From CAZOWW01 sp964583765 (GTDB taxonomy: Bacteria; Actinomycetota; Actinomycetes; Actinomycetales; Kineosporiaceae): a stretch of 5,578 nucleotides of DNA. The stretch is from the NCBI GenBank assembly GCA_964583765.1, contig CAZOWW010000215.1, forward strand, positions 1 through 5,578, given 5' to 3'. This document shows, in pieces, positions 1 through 5,527 of this stretch. The notes beneath the pieces are model-generated. The model had not been told where the DNA came from and ran no database searches. It saw only the letters and a program-made list of their open reading frames with translations. The position numbers and the translations under genes are program-made. Position 1 is the first letter of the stretch; every line of letters starts with the position of its first letter.

Positions 1-204
1 AACCGGACGCAAGCACCGACACGCCGCAGATCAGCAGGGGGTGTGACTGCTTACGGGTCGGGAACCGAGACGAGTCGAATCCGCTGATCCTTCCGGATCG
101 TTGGCGTGCCGTTCCCGCTCCCGGCCGAGGCGCATATGCCGAGGGCAGGCTGATGATCACGCCCCGCCCGCTCGGGCACGGTCTCGGTTCTGTGCGGTGC
201 GGCC

Positions 205-522
205 GTGGCCGTGGTGGCCTACGGGGTGCTCTTGGGTATCCACGACGGTGACGTGGCGCCCCTGGGGTGGGCCATGGCTGGCGTATGTGCAGTTGGTGGG
301 CTGATGCTCCCGTACCGTCTGCGGACGATGGAGGCGTGGCTGGTGGGGCCGGACCTGCTGCTCGTCGGCGACGGTCGCCGCTCGGACTGGACCTGGCGGC
401 GTGAGCCCGATCGGGCCATCGGCCTGCGGGTGGAACTGTCCGAGGACGATGGTCTACGTTTCGACCGGTTTGTCGCTGTGGTCGCGCCGCGGGGCGGCAT
501 GTCGAGCTCCGCAAGGACCTGA
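205..522 (+). CDS. Small membrane protein with soluble C-terminal tail, probably a frameshifted remnant
   Basis: I do not recognise the family. As read, the frame gives 105 residues from a GTG. Residues 1-12 are the end of a hydrophobic segment, and residues 17-37 form a second one ending in LMLPYRLR, a positive-inside boundary. A soluble part of about 65 residues follows, rich in Trp, Arg and Asp, and could be a small beta domain of the PH type (inference). The GTG cuts the first membrane helix short: the same frame is open back to 157 and adds TVSVLCGAAVAVV, which completes it. A better start is ATG 153, with GAGGG at 141-145 seven bases upstream, but reaching this frame from there needs one C removed from the run at 162-165. 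At the other end, a one-base deletion near 497 would explain the abrupt stop, since the next frame continues as HVELRKDLRSRRRGEPVGVW. It is probably a damaged gene or a place with sequencing errors. Confidence 0.42.
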   Translation: MAVVAYGVLLGIHDGDVAPLGWAMAGVCAVGGLMLPYRLRTMEAWLVGPDLLLVGDGRRSDWTWRREPDRAIGLRVELSEDDGLRFDRFVAVVAPRGGMSSSART

Positions 523-819
523 GGTCACGCCGGCGGGGGGAGCCTGTCGGTGTCTGGCTCGCTGCCCGCACGGCCTCTTGCTCGTGGATGACAGGCAGGA
601 ATGATCGGTCCGCTGTGGACTGGCTACGTCCTGAGCGGCCGGGCAGGACAGCGACGGGGTCGGGACAGGAGGTGGGCGGTCCTGGCACTGGTCCCCGAAG
701 CGGGGAACCGTCGCCGCGGGACGGGTCGCTGGCTTCGCCGACTCCGCGGGCCACGATCGTGGGCCCGGGCCTGCTGCTGACGAACGCGGTCTTCCGTGGC
801 TTCCGCCCGTCCGTGAACG
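523..819. other. Gene-poor stretch between two broken genes
   Basis: No credible gene is seen. The plus frame that would continue the membrane protein stays open to 890 but becomes Pro/Gly/Arg-rich and loses recognisable structure after about 590. The minus frame that would continue the pyruvate kinase also stays open to 454, but its residues after position 820 are low-complexity Arg/Pro/Ser sequence unlike any kinase. Both open frames are long mainly because stop codons are rare in very GC-rich DNA. The stretch probably contains the junction at which the 3' end of the kinase gene was lost. Confidence 0.5.
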
Positions 820-2387
820 GATCTGTCGGGGAACCTCGGAGAGGCGTTCGAAGCCGACCTCCACGGCCAGGTCTCCGCGAGCGATCATGACGCCGAGCCG
901 TGGGTGACGCATGGCGGTAAGCAGGATGGATGGCAGGTTCTCGAAGCCCTGCCGAGTCTCGATCTTCAGGATGAGCCCCAGATCATCGGCGGTGGGGCCG
1001 GCGGCGCGCAGACGGTCCAGGACGTGCTCGATGTCCGCGGCGGTCCGGACGAACGAGACCGCGACCAGATCGGCGTGCTCGGCGACGAACGGCAGGTCGT
1101 CCTCGTCCTGGTCGCTCAGCGCGGTCAAGGGCAGCACGGTGTCGGGCAGGTTGATGCCCTTCTGGGCTCCCGGGCACTGGCCGCCCGGCTTGGTGCGGAC
1201 GATCCGCAGGATGGCTTCGCCGTCGCCGACGCGTTCGGCCACCGCGGCGATCGCACCGTCGTCGAACAGGACGGCATCCCCGGGACGTATCGCGGTGATC
1301 GCCTGCGGCAGGGTGCAGCCGATCCGGGCATCGCGCCCGGGCGACGGCGGATCGACCGGGGTGAGGTCGCTGGTCAGGACCAGGTGGCCTCCGACCGCCA
1401 GAGACAGCCTGCGCCGGAGAGGAGGGATGCCGGCCGCGCTGGTGACCGTGCCCTGGCACGACAATCCGGTCCCATCGGCGATGTAGGCATTGCGCTGCCC
1501 TTCGGCCAGGGCCGCCCCCGGGCCGACCTGGGTCACGGTGAAGATGCGCCTACGGCCACGGGCGTCGACCAGGGCAATTCGCTGGCCGACCCGACGGCAC
1601 GCCAGCCATGCCTGGTCGACGCCCACGGCCAGGGCGGGGCGGCCTGCCGTGGCGATCGGTGCCGGCGATGGCCTGGTGGAGTCCGCCGGGGTGAGCCAGA
1701 TCCGGGCCGGGGCCACCAGCTGTCCGGTCTCCTCGCGAGTGACCCGCGCCTGCCCGAGCGCCGGCCCGTCCGCGATCGGCCCGGTCCGCAACTTCGGGCC
1801 CGGCAGATCCATCGACACCAGCACCTGCCGGCCCGCGCTCGCGGCGGCCGCACGGACATGGGCGGCCATCTGCGCCCAGGCTGGTGATCGTCGTGGGCAC
1901 AGTTGATCCGGGCAACGTCCATGCCCGCCTCGACCATGGCGGCGACGAGTTCGGGGTCGGTGGCCGCTTCCCCGGGCAAGGTCACCATGATCCGGGTGGG
2001 TCGCCCCGGGCGCATGAGACCGAAGACGTTGCGGGAATTGGCATCCAGGACGTCGTCACCGCCGTCGAGAGCCTGGTTGGTCGCCTCAAGGTTCCATGGT
2101 CTGTGGTCCCCGCGCAGGGCTGCCATCACGGTGCGCGCGGCCTGTACCTTGGCCCGGACGTCGGCCTCGGTGGTTGCCAGGGACGTGGCACCGAGGTCCA
2201 TCAGGTCGTTCTGCAGAGCCCGTAGGTCCTGGTGCCGCAACGTCGCGTAGTGCACCAGGTTCACTGCGCCCCGTCGGTGCTGCGCGCAGACTGCGGCGAT
2301 GGCGTCGGCGTGGGCTGTCTCGGCCCGGGCGAGTTCGGCGACCAGGTCGTCCAGTCGGGTGATCAACATGTCCAGCGATTCGGGCAT
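820..2387 (-). pseudogene. Long-form pyruvate kinase, frameshifted and 3'-truncated
   Basis: Pyruvate kinase converts phosphoenolpyruvate and ADP to pyruvate and ATP in the cytosol. The gene starts at ATG 2387, with GGGAG five bases upstream. Residues 1-125 are a helical extension (HYATLRHQDLRALQNDL) seen in a long actinobacterial subgroup. The barrel then begins with TRIMVTLPG and GMDVARINCAHDD, the substrate-binding Arg-Asn loop. At Q169 (about 1880) the frame breaks; inserting one base restores HQAWAQMAAHVR and the next frame continues with DLPGPKLRTG, an enlarged B domain, VAVSFVRTAADIEHVL, the catalytic-Lys motif ILKIETRQGFENL and the metal-binding MIARGDLAVEVGFERLSEV. Resemblance ends near 820, so the following ATQ substrate loop, the MLNKG segment and the barrel end are missing. 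Together about 520 codons remain of an expected 600 or so (recalled family size). It lies 120 bases downstream of the three-helix-bundle gene on the same strand. A functional enzyme is very unlikely. Confidence 0.88.
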
Positions 2388-2392
2388 TCGCG

Positions 2393-2397
2393 CTCCC
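2393..2397 (-). promoter_or_regulatory. Ribosome binding site of the pyruvate kinase pseudogene
   Basis: GGGAG on the minus strand sits five bases before ATG 2387. It fixes the start at MPESLDML rather than the longer in-frame opening that reaches back to 2456 and encodes only Arg/Pro-rich sequence. Confidence 0.6.
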
Positions 2398-2507
2398 AAT
2401 AGGTGGCGCGACTGTCCGGGGGGCCGTGCGGGGGAGCGGGTCGCGACGGGCCACATCCCCTCGCGCCTGTGCGTCGACCTCGCCGGCCGAGCACGCAGCC
2501 CCGTCGA

Positions 2508-2840
2508 TCAAGCGGGGACGGCCGGGACCAATGTCCGTTCTCCGGCCGTCACAGCGGGCGGGAGGGAGGGTTCCGGTTGGACGGCGCAGTCCTCTCGGAG
2601 TTTCGCGCCGGCGAACCTGCGCACGAACAGCGGGACGAAGGAACGGATCCGGGCGAGGGCGAAGCGGTCGGCGACCTGCTGGATCTCGGAGTCGACCACG
2701 GCGAATCCCAGGCGTGAGTCGTACTGATCGTGCAGGGATCCCACGACGACGCTGAGATCACCGGTCAGTTGGGCGTGCGGGCCGTCGGGAGTTGACGAGG
2801 GGGGAGGGCATTGCGGACTTGAGCGTTCAACGGGGGTCAT
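2508..2840 (-). CDS. Three-helix-bundle dimerization domain protein
   Basis: A 110-residue cytosolic protein. Residues 1-22 are Pro/Ser-rich and probably disordered. Residues 28-84 match the actinobacterial three-helix-bundle dimerization family: helix 1 at about 28-43 (VVVGSLHDQYDSRL), helix 2 at about 48-62 (VVDSEIQQVADRFA) and helix 3 at about 64-82 with the family signature RIRSFVPLFVRRFAGAKL. The last 25 residues are Pro/Val-rich and without a domain. The molecular role of the family is not established; members are short helical proteins presumed to dimerize. I chose ATG 2840 because the domain follows cleanly and GAGG precedes it, although the spacing of two bases is short. An in-frame GTG at 2909 would add 23 Arg-rich residues and lacks a clear ribosome site. 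The gene is upstream of and co-directional with the pyruvate kinase pseudogene, probably in one operon. Confidence 0.72.
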   Translation of the reverse strand: MTPVERSSPQCPPPSSTPDGPHAQLTGDLSVVVGSLHDQYDSRLGFAVVDSEIQQVADRFALARIRSFVPLFVRRFAGAKLREDCAVQPEPSLPPAVTAGERTLVPAVPA

Positions 2841-2967
2841 TTCCTCAGCGTGGCACACTCTGCGAGCCACGCACGGGGGACGCCGTGAACCCCGGCCCAG
2901 GGTGGGCACCCACGGACCAGGCCCAGCGCGCGAGACGCCCGTTATCGGTCCCGGCCATCCCAGGCCT

Positions 2968-2984
2968 GGGACCCGATGAGTCCC
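2968..2984. promoter_or_regulatory. GGGAC-N7-GTCCC inverted repeat upstream of the three-helix-bundle operon
   Basis: A perfect five-base inverted repeat (GGGAC at 2968-2972, GTCCC at 2980-2984) lies 128 bases before ATG 2840. On the minus strand a third half-site, GGGACC, runs directly into GATAAC (2940-2945), which resembles a -10 box; no good -35 is seen, as is common at activator-dependent promoters. The half-site resembles that of DosR/DevR-type dormancy regulators, but their usual box has a shorter spacer, so the assignment is only a suggestion. Confidence 0.3.
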
Positions 2985-3013
2985 CTGACCTCAGCGTCTA
3001 CCACTGAACCTTC

Positions 3014-3110
3014 GTCGGTCTGGTCCGGCTCGGCCGGCTGCTGAAGCGCTCTAGCTTCCTCCGTACGGGATCCGAACTTGCCCCGTTAGTGCGGAATTCT
3101 TCAGACCGAC
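3014..3110. repeat. 97-base segment bounded by perfect 9-base inverted repeats
   Basis: GTCGGTCTG at 3014-3022 is the exact reverse complement of CAGACCGAC at 3102-3110. The 79 bases between them have no gene and are somewhat less GC-rich than the surroundings, including GCGGAATTCTT just inside the right arm. I see no flanking target-site duplication. It could be a miniature transposon relic or a chance pair. Confidence 0.3.
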
Positions 3111-3230
3111 ACGTTCGTCCGCTTCCTTGCAGGCGGCATCCACAGCGTGCCGTTCACTTGTGACCGACACCGCAGGCGTCCGCGAGACGGTCCGTCAGCC
3201 GTCATCGGGGGTCCTTCAAGGGCCGACGCT

Positions 3231-3442
3231 ACCCACCGGGTCCGCGATATGACACTGCGTGAGGAAGGGCAGCGTGTCAGATCCGGCACCGGCCCCACCG
3301 TCTTCGCAGCCCTACGCAACGGCGCGATCGGCTACCACCGCACCACCGGTTCCCCCAATATCACCCGACCCATCCGCCGCGTCGCACGCGACTCCAGCAC
3401 CCTCGTCCACGACCTGACCAGCACCGAACCCACTACGCATAG
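3231..3442 (+). mobile_element. C-terminal remnant of an ISAs1-family transposase
   Basis: About 70 codons read as the extreme C-terminus of an ISAs1-type DDE transposase. HRVRDMTLREEG corresponds to the family's conserved VRDVTxxED segment, then come RVRSGTGP and ALRNGAIGYHRTTG with the hallmark LRN.AIG motif, then NITRPIRRVARD and HDLTSTEPTT, close to the usual end of Streptomyces copies. The preceding residues do not resemble a transposase, so the remnant begins abruptly near 3231. The expected stop after PTTQ appears lost through a one-base change: the DNA reads ACGCATAG (3435-3442), where ACGCAATAG would give Q-stop, so the open frame runs on meaninglessly to 3647. There is no start codon or catalytic core, so this is a dead fragment marking a past insertion upstream of the phospholipase gene. 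Confidence 0.75.
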
Positions 3443-3673
3443 CCCGTTTGTCTCGCCGGTGCATTTCTTCACGGGGAGAATTATCCACCGTGACCTTTTG
3501 GTGGTTGCTGGGGAACGATTTCCGTGGCGCCTCGACGAAGTCCGGGACAAGGACGCGGAAACAGGTGGACAGCCGGGTGAAAGAGTCCGAAGACGGCTGG
3601 GCGATCAGGTGAAAGGTTCAAGAACGGGCATCTGGGCGCTTTGTTGATGAATATCCCCTCTGTCACGATGTGC
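3443..3673. other. Flank between transposase remnant and phospholipase leader
   Basis: No gene is seen. The segment is less GC-rich than the rest (TTGTTGATGAATAT near 3642-3655) and contains a small inverted repeat, CCACC at 3485-3489 and GGTGG at 3500-3504. It should hold the phospholipase promoter. The best sigma-70-like pair I can find, TTGTTG (3642-3647) and CACGAT (3665-3670) with a 17-base spacer, is weak. Confidence 0.3.
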
Positions 3674-3716
3674 GACGCCGCTCACCGGCGTCCACAGGGC
3701 GCGGCATTCCCGCGTC
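3674..3716 (+). promoter_or_regulatory. Two tandem hairpins in the phospholipase leader
   Basis: GACGCCG (3674-3680) and CGGCGTC (3686-3692) form a perfect seven-base stem with a five-base loop. Five bases later CGCGG (3700-3704) and CCGCG (3710-3714) form a second stem, again with a five-base loop. The second ends ten bases before the ribosome binding site at 3726-3732. They may be a protein operator or mRNA structure affecting translation; neither has a T-run, so termination is less likely. Confidence 0.35.
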
Positions 3717-3738
3717 GCGAGGAACAGGGAGGCATCAG

Positions 3739-4281
3739 ATGTTCCGCCACGGAATCCGCCACCGCTCGGGCACTGCCTTCGGTGCCGTCTCGGTCACCGT
3801 CCTGACGATGCTCGGCGTTGCACAACCCGCCTCTGCCGTCACCGCCGAACAGAAGCTGAGTGTGCTGTCCAGCTGGACACAGACCGGTGTGTCCAGCTAC
3901 GACGCCTGGTACGTCGCTCGCAATGATCAGGAGGCCTGGACGTCCTATGCCTTCGACTGGTCCACCGACTACTGCACCGACAGCCCCGACAATCCGCTCG
4001 GGTTCGACTTCAGACTGCCCTGCGCACGGCACGATTTCGGCTACCGGAACTACAAGGCGGTCGGTGGTTTCGCGGCCAGCAAGTCCCGCATCGACAGCTA
4101 CTTCTACGCGGATCTCACCCGCAGGTGTGCCACCTACGCGTCGATCCTGCGACCGGCTTGCGACGCTCTGGCCTGGGTCTATTACCAGGCGGTCAAGGAG
4201 TTCGGCTCGGTCGTCGTGTCCACCGCGGACCTGAACCGCGCCCGCGCACTGCTGCCCGGGAATCGTTCCTCGGCCGGGTGA
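3739..4281 (+). CDS. Secreted bacterial phospholipase A2
   Basis: A 180-residue precursor of an extracellular calcium-dependent enzyme that cleaves the sn-2 ester of phospholipids, releasing a fatty acid and a lysophospholipid. Residues 1-33 are a Sec signal peptide: a basic start (RHGIRHRS), a hydrophobic core and an ASA cleavage site. The mature protein closely resembles the Streptomyces violaceoruber enzyme, with residue numbers offset by 34. His98 and Asp119 (in CARHDFGYRNY and KSRIDSYFY) match the catalytic pair His64/Asp85. Asp77 and Asp99 match calcium ligands Asp43/Asp65. Cys79-Cys95 and Cys130-Cys141 are the likely disulfides. The 25 residues after EFG go beyond the S. violaceoruber mature end. 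ATG 3739 is chosen because AGGGAGG lies six bases upstream and the signal peptide starts there; a GTG at 3670 is in frame but less likely. The gene stands alone, downstream of the transposase remnant. Confidence 0.95.
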   Translation: MFRHGIRHRSGTAFGAVSVTVLTMLGVAQPASAVTAEQKLSVLSSWTQTGVSSYDAWYVARNDQEAWTSYAFDWSTDYCTDSPDNPLGFDFRLPCARHDFGYRNYKAVGGFAASKSRIDSYFYADLTRRCATYASILRPACDALAWVYYQAVKEFGSVVVSTADLNRARALLPGNRSSAG

Positions 4282-4313
4282 TCTCGCCCTGACTCCGACG
4301 CAGGGCTCGTCAC
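4278..4313 (+). terminator. Possible terminator of the phospholipase gene
   Basis: GCCCTG (4286-4291) pairs with CAGGGC (4301-4306) across a nine-base loop, and the outer GTGA/TCAC (4278-4281, 4310-4313) extends the structure over the stop codon. No T-run follows, which is common for actinomycete terminators. Confidence 0.4.
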
Positions 4314-4712
4314 CTGCCGACATCAGACGGCCAAGAATCCTCGTCACTCGAACAGGTCACGTCCTGAGACGCGGATGAGGTCCTTGCCGGGCGCCCCGTC
4401 GGGGGCCGGGACCCTGCCGGGGCGCCGGCTGGGTTCGTCAGTGACTGGTGGTCTACGTGGACTTGGTGCTCGTCCGGGTGCGCGGTCCGTGCCCGAAAGG
4501 CCGGCCCAGGTGGGTATCGGTGGTTCAGTGCGGGTCCTGGGGCCGACGACACATCCCTGAGGTGTCCGCGTGGCCGCCCGTATGGTCCGTCGGGTCGTGG
4601 ACAGGCGCGGGCCTGGCAGACTCAGCCGAGGGCGGGAAAGGCCCGCGGGCGTGCTCCGAGAGATCCCTGTACGAGGTGGAGGTCCCCCGAGGGGTGCGTG
4701 TGGGGGCAAGGC
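4314..4712. other. Hairpin-rich gene-poor stretch
   Basis: Several overlapping open frames exist on both strands, but all encode Pro/Arg/Gly-rich sequence with no recognisable domain and no convincing ribosome site, so I call no gene. The most plausible remnant is a minus-strand frame ending GKDLIRVSGRDLFE with its stop near 4344, which could be the tail of a lost gene, though nothing upstream supports it. The stretch separates the plus-strand phospholipase from the convergent minus-strand helix-turn-helix gene. Confidence 0.4.
4386..4429. terminator. Large GC hairpin downstream of the phospholipase
   Basis: GCCGGGCGCCCC (4386-4397) pairs with GGGGCGCCGGC (4419-4429), giving eleven base pairs with one bulged G and a 21-base loop. 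It lies about 105 bases past the phospholipase stop, between convergent genes, and could terminate transcription in either direction. No T-run is present. Confidence 0.35.
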
Positions 4713-4752
4713 GGGTCCAGGGGGCGGCAGCGCTGTCGCTGGCCCTGGTCCC
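4713..4752 (-). terminator. Probable terminator of the minus-strand helix-turn-helix gene
   Basis: GGGTCCAGGG (4713-4722) pairs with CCCTGGTCCC (4743-4752) with one mismatch, and an inner stem CAGCG (4728-4732) / CGCTG (4737-4741) closes a four-base loop. The structure begins about 30 bases beyond the TAA stop of the minus-strand gene, the right place for an intrinsic terminator, although no T-run follows. Confidence 0.5.
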
Positions 4753-4782
4753 CGCGATGACGGTGCTGCGGGGCGTGTGTGG

Positions 4783-5007
4783 TTAGCGCAGGTCGATGTC
4801 TTGACCGGTGATCCAGCGGTGGACGTCCTGGGGGAGTACTCCCAGTTCGTGGGCGATCTCTTCTTCGGTCCATCCGTCGCGCACTGCGGTGAGCGCGGCG
4901 TGGTTGCGGTCGTGGACCGAGATCGGGCGGTCCTCGTGCCATAGGGCTTGGTCTGCGCGGGCCACCTGGGCCAGGGTCTCGGCGTTACGAGATGCCGAGT
5001 TCTGCAT
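4783..5007 (-). CDS. Small helix-turn-helix protein, paralog A of a divergent pair
   Basis: I do not recognise a named family. The 74-residue protein has helices at about 8-24 and 30-44 (HDRNHAALTAVRDG), then a helix-turn-helix: TEEEIAHELG (47-56), the turn VLP (57-59) and recognition helix QDVHRWITG (60-68). This resembles homeodomain-like HTH units of small actinomycete regulators, so DNA binding in the cytosol is inferred. It aligns without gaps to the protein at 5297-5527, sharing LW (22-23), P28, RN (34-35), GW (45-46), EE (49-50), VLP, D61 and W65. The start is ATG 5007, because AGGAGG lies eight bases upstream and its last base overlaps a competing in-frame GTG at 5016. A weak promoter, CTGACC-16-CATAAC, may lie at 5089-5062. 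A hairpin at 4713-4752 probably ends the transcript. The role is unknown; mutual or autoregulation is a guess. Confidence 0.78.
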   Translation of the reverse strand: MQNSASRNAETLAQVARADQALWHEDRPISVHDRNHAALTAVRDGWTEEEIAHELGVLPQDVHRWITGQDIDLR

Positions 5008-5015
5008 TGCGACCA

Positions 5016-5021
5016 CCTCCT
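5016..5021 (-). promoter_or_regulatory. Ribosome binding site deciding the start of paralog A
   Basis: A perfect AGGAGG on the minus strand, eight bases before ATG 5007. The alternative GTG at 5016-5014 uses the last G of this site and so cannot be served by it. Confidence 0.75.
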
Positions 5022-5140
5022 GCGTTCGGCTGAACCACCAGTGTGCGCGGTGGCCCGTTGGGTTATGGCCGGGGCACCGGGCCGGTCAGGGCCGGGGTCC
5101 GGGTGCCGACATGTGTGGTGTGGGCCTGTGGGGACGGGCC

Positions 5141-5169
5141 TGGACCACGATCAAAATGCGACAGATAAT
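5141..5169 (+). promoter_or_regulatory. Sigma-70-like promoter of paralog B
   Basis: TGGACC (5141-5146, four of six matches to TTGACA) and GATAAT (5164-5169, five of six to TATAAT) are separated by exactly 17 bases, inside the only AT-richer patch of the divergent region. Transcription would start near 5176, leaving a leader of about 120 bases before ATG 5297. A short inverted repeat, ATGAT (5168-5172) and ATCAT (5183-5187), overlaps the -10 box and predicted start and could be an operator. Confidence 0.45.
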
Positions 5170-5296
5170 GATCTACCACAGAATCATCGGATTCCGGCAC
5201 TGTCATGGCCCATCGGCGTCAACCGAAGATCCTCTGCTTGCCCGTCCTGGCCAGGACCCCTCGACCACGTTGCTACGAAGTCCTGCGGAGACACCG

Positions 5297-5527
5297 ATGA
5301 ACGCACCCACCGACCGTCAGCAGCACCTTCTGAGTGAAGCGATCACGGCGCATCGTGATCTGTGGACCCGTGGGGGTCCTGATGCCATCGAACGTCGGAA
5401 CCAGGCCGTCGCTCTGGCGGCCCAGGCCGGGTGGGCTCCCGAAGAGCTTGGGCGTGCGTTGAACGTGCTGCCCGAGGACATCGCCTGCTGGTCCGCTGCG
5501 CGGTCCTTGTCCGGCCTGCGGCTCTAG
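5297..5527 (+). CDS. Small helix-turn-helix protein, paralog B of a divergent pair
   Basis: A 76-residue protein of no named family, paralogous to the minus-strand gene at 4783-5007. Helix 1 is at about 8-24 (QQHLLSEAITAHRDLW), helix 2 at 28-44 (ERRNQAVALAAQAG), then the HTH unit PEELGRALN (48-56), turn VLP (57-59) and recognition helix EDIACWSAAR (60-69). By my hand count it shares 21 of 74 aligned positions with paralog A, 17 of them within residues 22-65, and every shared residue has the same number in both proteins. Cytosolic DNA binding is inferred from the HTH. The start ATG 5297 has GGAG six bases upstream (5287-5290); the longer frame reaching back to 4808 reads antisense through paralog A and is not credible. 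Expression probably starts at the promoter at 5141-5169. No clear terminator is visible before the window ends. Confidence 0.75.
   Translation: MNAPTDRQQHLLSEAITAHRDLWTRGGPDAIERRNQAVALAAQAGWAPEELGRALNVLPEDIACWSAARSLSGLRL

Larger units (their letters stand above)
2841..3230. other. Intergenic stretch with upstream control region and an inverted-repeat segment
   Basis: No credible gene is seen on either strand. The left part (2841-2990) is the likely promoter region of the minus-strand operon. The middle holds the 9-base inverted repeat pair at 3014-3022 and 3102-3110. The right part, up to the transposase remnant, has open frames without recognisable protein features. Confidence 0.45.

Noticed and set aside
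50..100. GAGTCGAATCCGC, resembling a tRNA T-arm
   Set aside because: The T-arm does not pair properly and no acceptor, D or anticodon stems can be placed around it.
601..771. Plus-frame segment WAVLALVPEAGNRRRGTGRW resembling a GNAT acetyl-CoA loop
   Set aside because: The resemblance is short, there is no supporting acetyltransferase sequence before or after it, and RRRG strings arise easily in GC-rich non-coding frames.
750..795. Plus-frame segment TIVGPGLLLTNA resembling a trypsin-like protease motif
   Set aside because: The catalytic His that should follow is absent and the flanking residues do not fit a protease.
904..1887. Open plus-strand frame of 327 residues
   Set aside because: It is the antisense shadow of the pyruvate kinase, whose motifs are clear on the minus strand.
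3682..4347. Minus-strand open frame of 221 residues opposite the phospholipase
   Set aside because: It is a shadow of the phospholipase gene, with no ribosome site and no recognisable domain.
4808..5296. Upstream extension of the paralog B frame to 4808
   Set aside because: It reads antisense through paralog A and across the promoter; the paralog alignment and GGAG site place the start at 5297.
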